A DNA stretch of 15,884 bases, from assembly GCA_019307645.1 (NCBI GenBank), contig JAFDJF010000192.1, positions 1 through 15,884 of the forward strand, written 5' to 3'. Every line of letters starts with the position of its first letter. The stretch's first letter is position 1. The notes under the pieces were generated by a model that was given only the letters and a program-made list of their open reading frames with translations, was not told the origin of the DNA and made no database searches. This DNA is from Deltaproteobacteria bacterium. GTDB taxonomy: Bacteria > Desulfobacterota > DSM-4660 > Desulfatiglandales > Desulfatiglandaceae. Of the stretch, positions 15,026-15,884 are shown in pieces. Made by a program: the position numbers and the translations under genes.

Positions 15026-15226
15026 TAGTGTCTGAACGAAAACTAGGATTTTTCGTCAAGATCAAGGAAGACAAAAATTTTAACCGCAGGCATACATTAA
15101 GTATTTCGAGGATTAAAATTTTTATCTGACGCAGATATACCGCAGGCATACATTAAGTATTTCGAGGATTAAAATTTTTATCTGACGCAGATATTGGCGA
15201 AAAAGACAGTTTTCGTTCGGGCACTA
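15026..15226. mobile_element. MITE-like element inside the redox operon
   Basis: The ends TAGTGTCTGAACGAAAAC (15026-15043) and GTTTTCGTTCGGGCACTA (15209-15226) are inverted repeats with two mismatches, bordered by TA, and are the same family as 6625-6769. There is no gene inside. The interior carries two tandem 56-bp units. It lies 6 bases beyond the stop of the membrane-subunit gene and about 45 bases before the FeS-protein start, so it separates two genes whose products should form one complex. Confidence 0.8.
15073..15194. repeat. Tandem 56-bp units with conserved hairpin loop
   Basis: Exact direct repeats at 15083-15138 and 15139-15194. The first forms a perfect 11-bp stem AAAAATTTTAA (15073-15083) with TTAAAATTTTT (15113-15123) around a 29-nt loop starting CCGCAGGCATA and ending TATTTCGAGGA. 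That loop is homologous to the loops at 1937-1965. The second copy lacks the same left arm and can pair CAGATA with TATCTG instead. Confidence 0.8.
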
Positions 15227-15232
15227 CTTATA

Positions 15233-15884
15233 TTACCAGGCAAACCCTTTGCCCTTCATACCGCCTCGTTTGATCCCATAATCCATTCCCAGTTGGCCCC
15301 TTGACATGAAAAACAAAACAAAATGCGATAGCTTCGTAAAAGGAATGGCAATCAACATAATTTCGCCGCAGAGGATGTGAACGATTGTCCAGCAGCTGGA
15401 ATCGGATGCCAAGTGATGGGCAATAAATCCGGAGACAAAAGGAGCAACAGCTATGGCCAGTACCAGATAATCATATGCTGAGGTAAGGATCCTGACCTCG
15501 GAAAGCGCTATGCGTCGAAGAATAATGAATATTGCCGAAACAATTAAAGCAATCGTCATGCTGTCAGCGACGGATTCAGGAAGAGCCCACAGACTGAAGC
15601 CCCATCTCTCTTTGAGAATAATGTTATGAGCCAACAGAAAAATGGGGGTCACAATCAAACATATATGGAAAATAAAGAAAAGAACAGCAAAGAAAGGGTT
15701 ACTTCTCCAACTTCTTGTACCAAACGGGACCAGCCAAAAAGCAACAGACCTTATGGCCCCTTTCATTCCGTATGAGAAATGCTCCGAATAGGCAACTCGG
15801 TCCGCTTGCCAGTCCAGGCCTCTGATATATCTAACAATGCGAACAATACAACCGACAACAAAAATTATAAATGATAGCCAAAGC
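15233..15884 (-). CDS. Cytochrome b-like membrane subunit (HmcE/TmcC type), 5' end outside window
   Basis: 216 codons are visible and the frame is open to the window edge. The seen start LWLSFIIFVVGCIVRIVRYI is the first membrane helix, so only about ten residues may be missing. Four further hydrophobic segments follow (SNPFFAVLFFIFHICLIVTPIFLL; SMTIALIVSAIFIIL; YLVLAIAVAPFVSGFIAHH; WTIVHILCGEIMLIAIPF), with in-membrane histidines suited to b-type heme, as in the NarI-like family. The tail is basic (YGIKRGGMKGKGFAW). HmcE is about 25 kDa, which matches; DsrM is longer. It should pass electrons between quinone or periplasmic cytochrome c and the HdrD-like subunit encoded next. ATG 15766 would be an internal start that removes the first helix, so it is not preferred. 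Confidence 0.88.
   Translation of the reverse strand, partial: LWLSFIIFVVGCIVRIVRYIRGLDWQADRVAYSEHFSYGMKGAIRSVAFWLVPFGTRSWRSNPFFAVLFFIFHICLIVTPIFLLAHNIILKERWGFSLWALPESVADSMTIALIVSAIFIILRRIALSEVRILTSAYDYLVLAIAVAPFVSGFIAHHLASDSSCWTIVHILCGEIMLIAIPFTKLSHFVLFFMSRGQLGMDYGIKRGGMKGKGFAW

Overview
The window looks like chromosomal DNA from a sulfate-reducing deltaproteobacterium (Desulfobacterota, probably Desulfobacterales-like). The basis is a membrane cytochrome b-type subunit next to an HdrD-like iron-sulfur protein of the Hmc/Tmc electron-transfer type, flanked by an Rrf2 regulator, a universal stress protein and two-component proteins. This gene company is known from Desulfovibrio hmc and tmc loci. 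Many small palindromic mobile repeats fit the same group. The lineage is inferred from gene content only.

Layout. 1-716 has no convincing gene: stem-loops at the very edge and one doubtful Cys-rich ORF. 717-1834 (+) is a two-gene unit with an ATGA overlap: a small four-cysteine protein and a zinc-ribbon/YIP1-type membrane protein. 1835-2372 holds relics of a sodium/calcium antiporter split by a MITE-like element (1881-2093, CTAG duplication). 2419-4608 (+) is a UvrD/PcrA-family helicase. A second MITE (about 4605-4789) sits exactly between its stop codon and the ribosome-binding site of a REC-PAS-GAF signalling gene (4798-6105). A frameshift detaches that gene's LuxR-type DNA-binding end (to 6560). 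6561-7270 is a repeat-rich gap with a third inverted-repeat element, a 42-codon membrane ORF, a snap-back hairpin, tandem 21-bp direct repeats abutting a sigma70-like promoter, and an intrinsic terminator just before the next gene. 7271-8791 (+) encodes an exported protein with 12 MORN repeats and two SPOR domains.

From 8854 to the right edge everything is on the minus strand. In transcription order it runs: membrane subunit (partial), a MITE with tandem repeats, HdrD-like FeS protein, tandem UspA protein, single-domain response regulator, sensor kinase with a degenerate receiver, Rrf2/IscR-like regulator, and an MnmA-type tRNA thiolase. The redox complex probably moves electrons across or within the membrane. 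The downstream genes probably sense and regulate the redox state.

The most distinctive observation is a hairpin unit with a conserved 29-nt loop that appears in tandem pairs inside two MITEs with different terminal repeats and different target duplications (1920-2061 and 15083-15194). The stem sequences differ while the loop is kept. This suggests a structured cargo or RNA element rather than ordinary transposon filler. Also worth attention are the promoter/terminator leader before the MORN-SPOR gene, the MnmA that lacks a normally conserved segment, and the kinase receiver lacking its phospho-aspartate.
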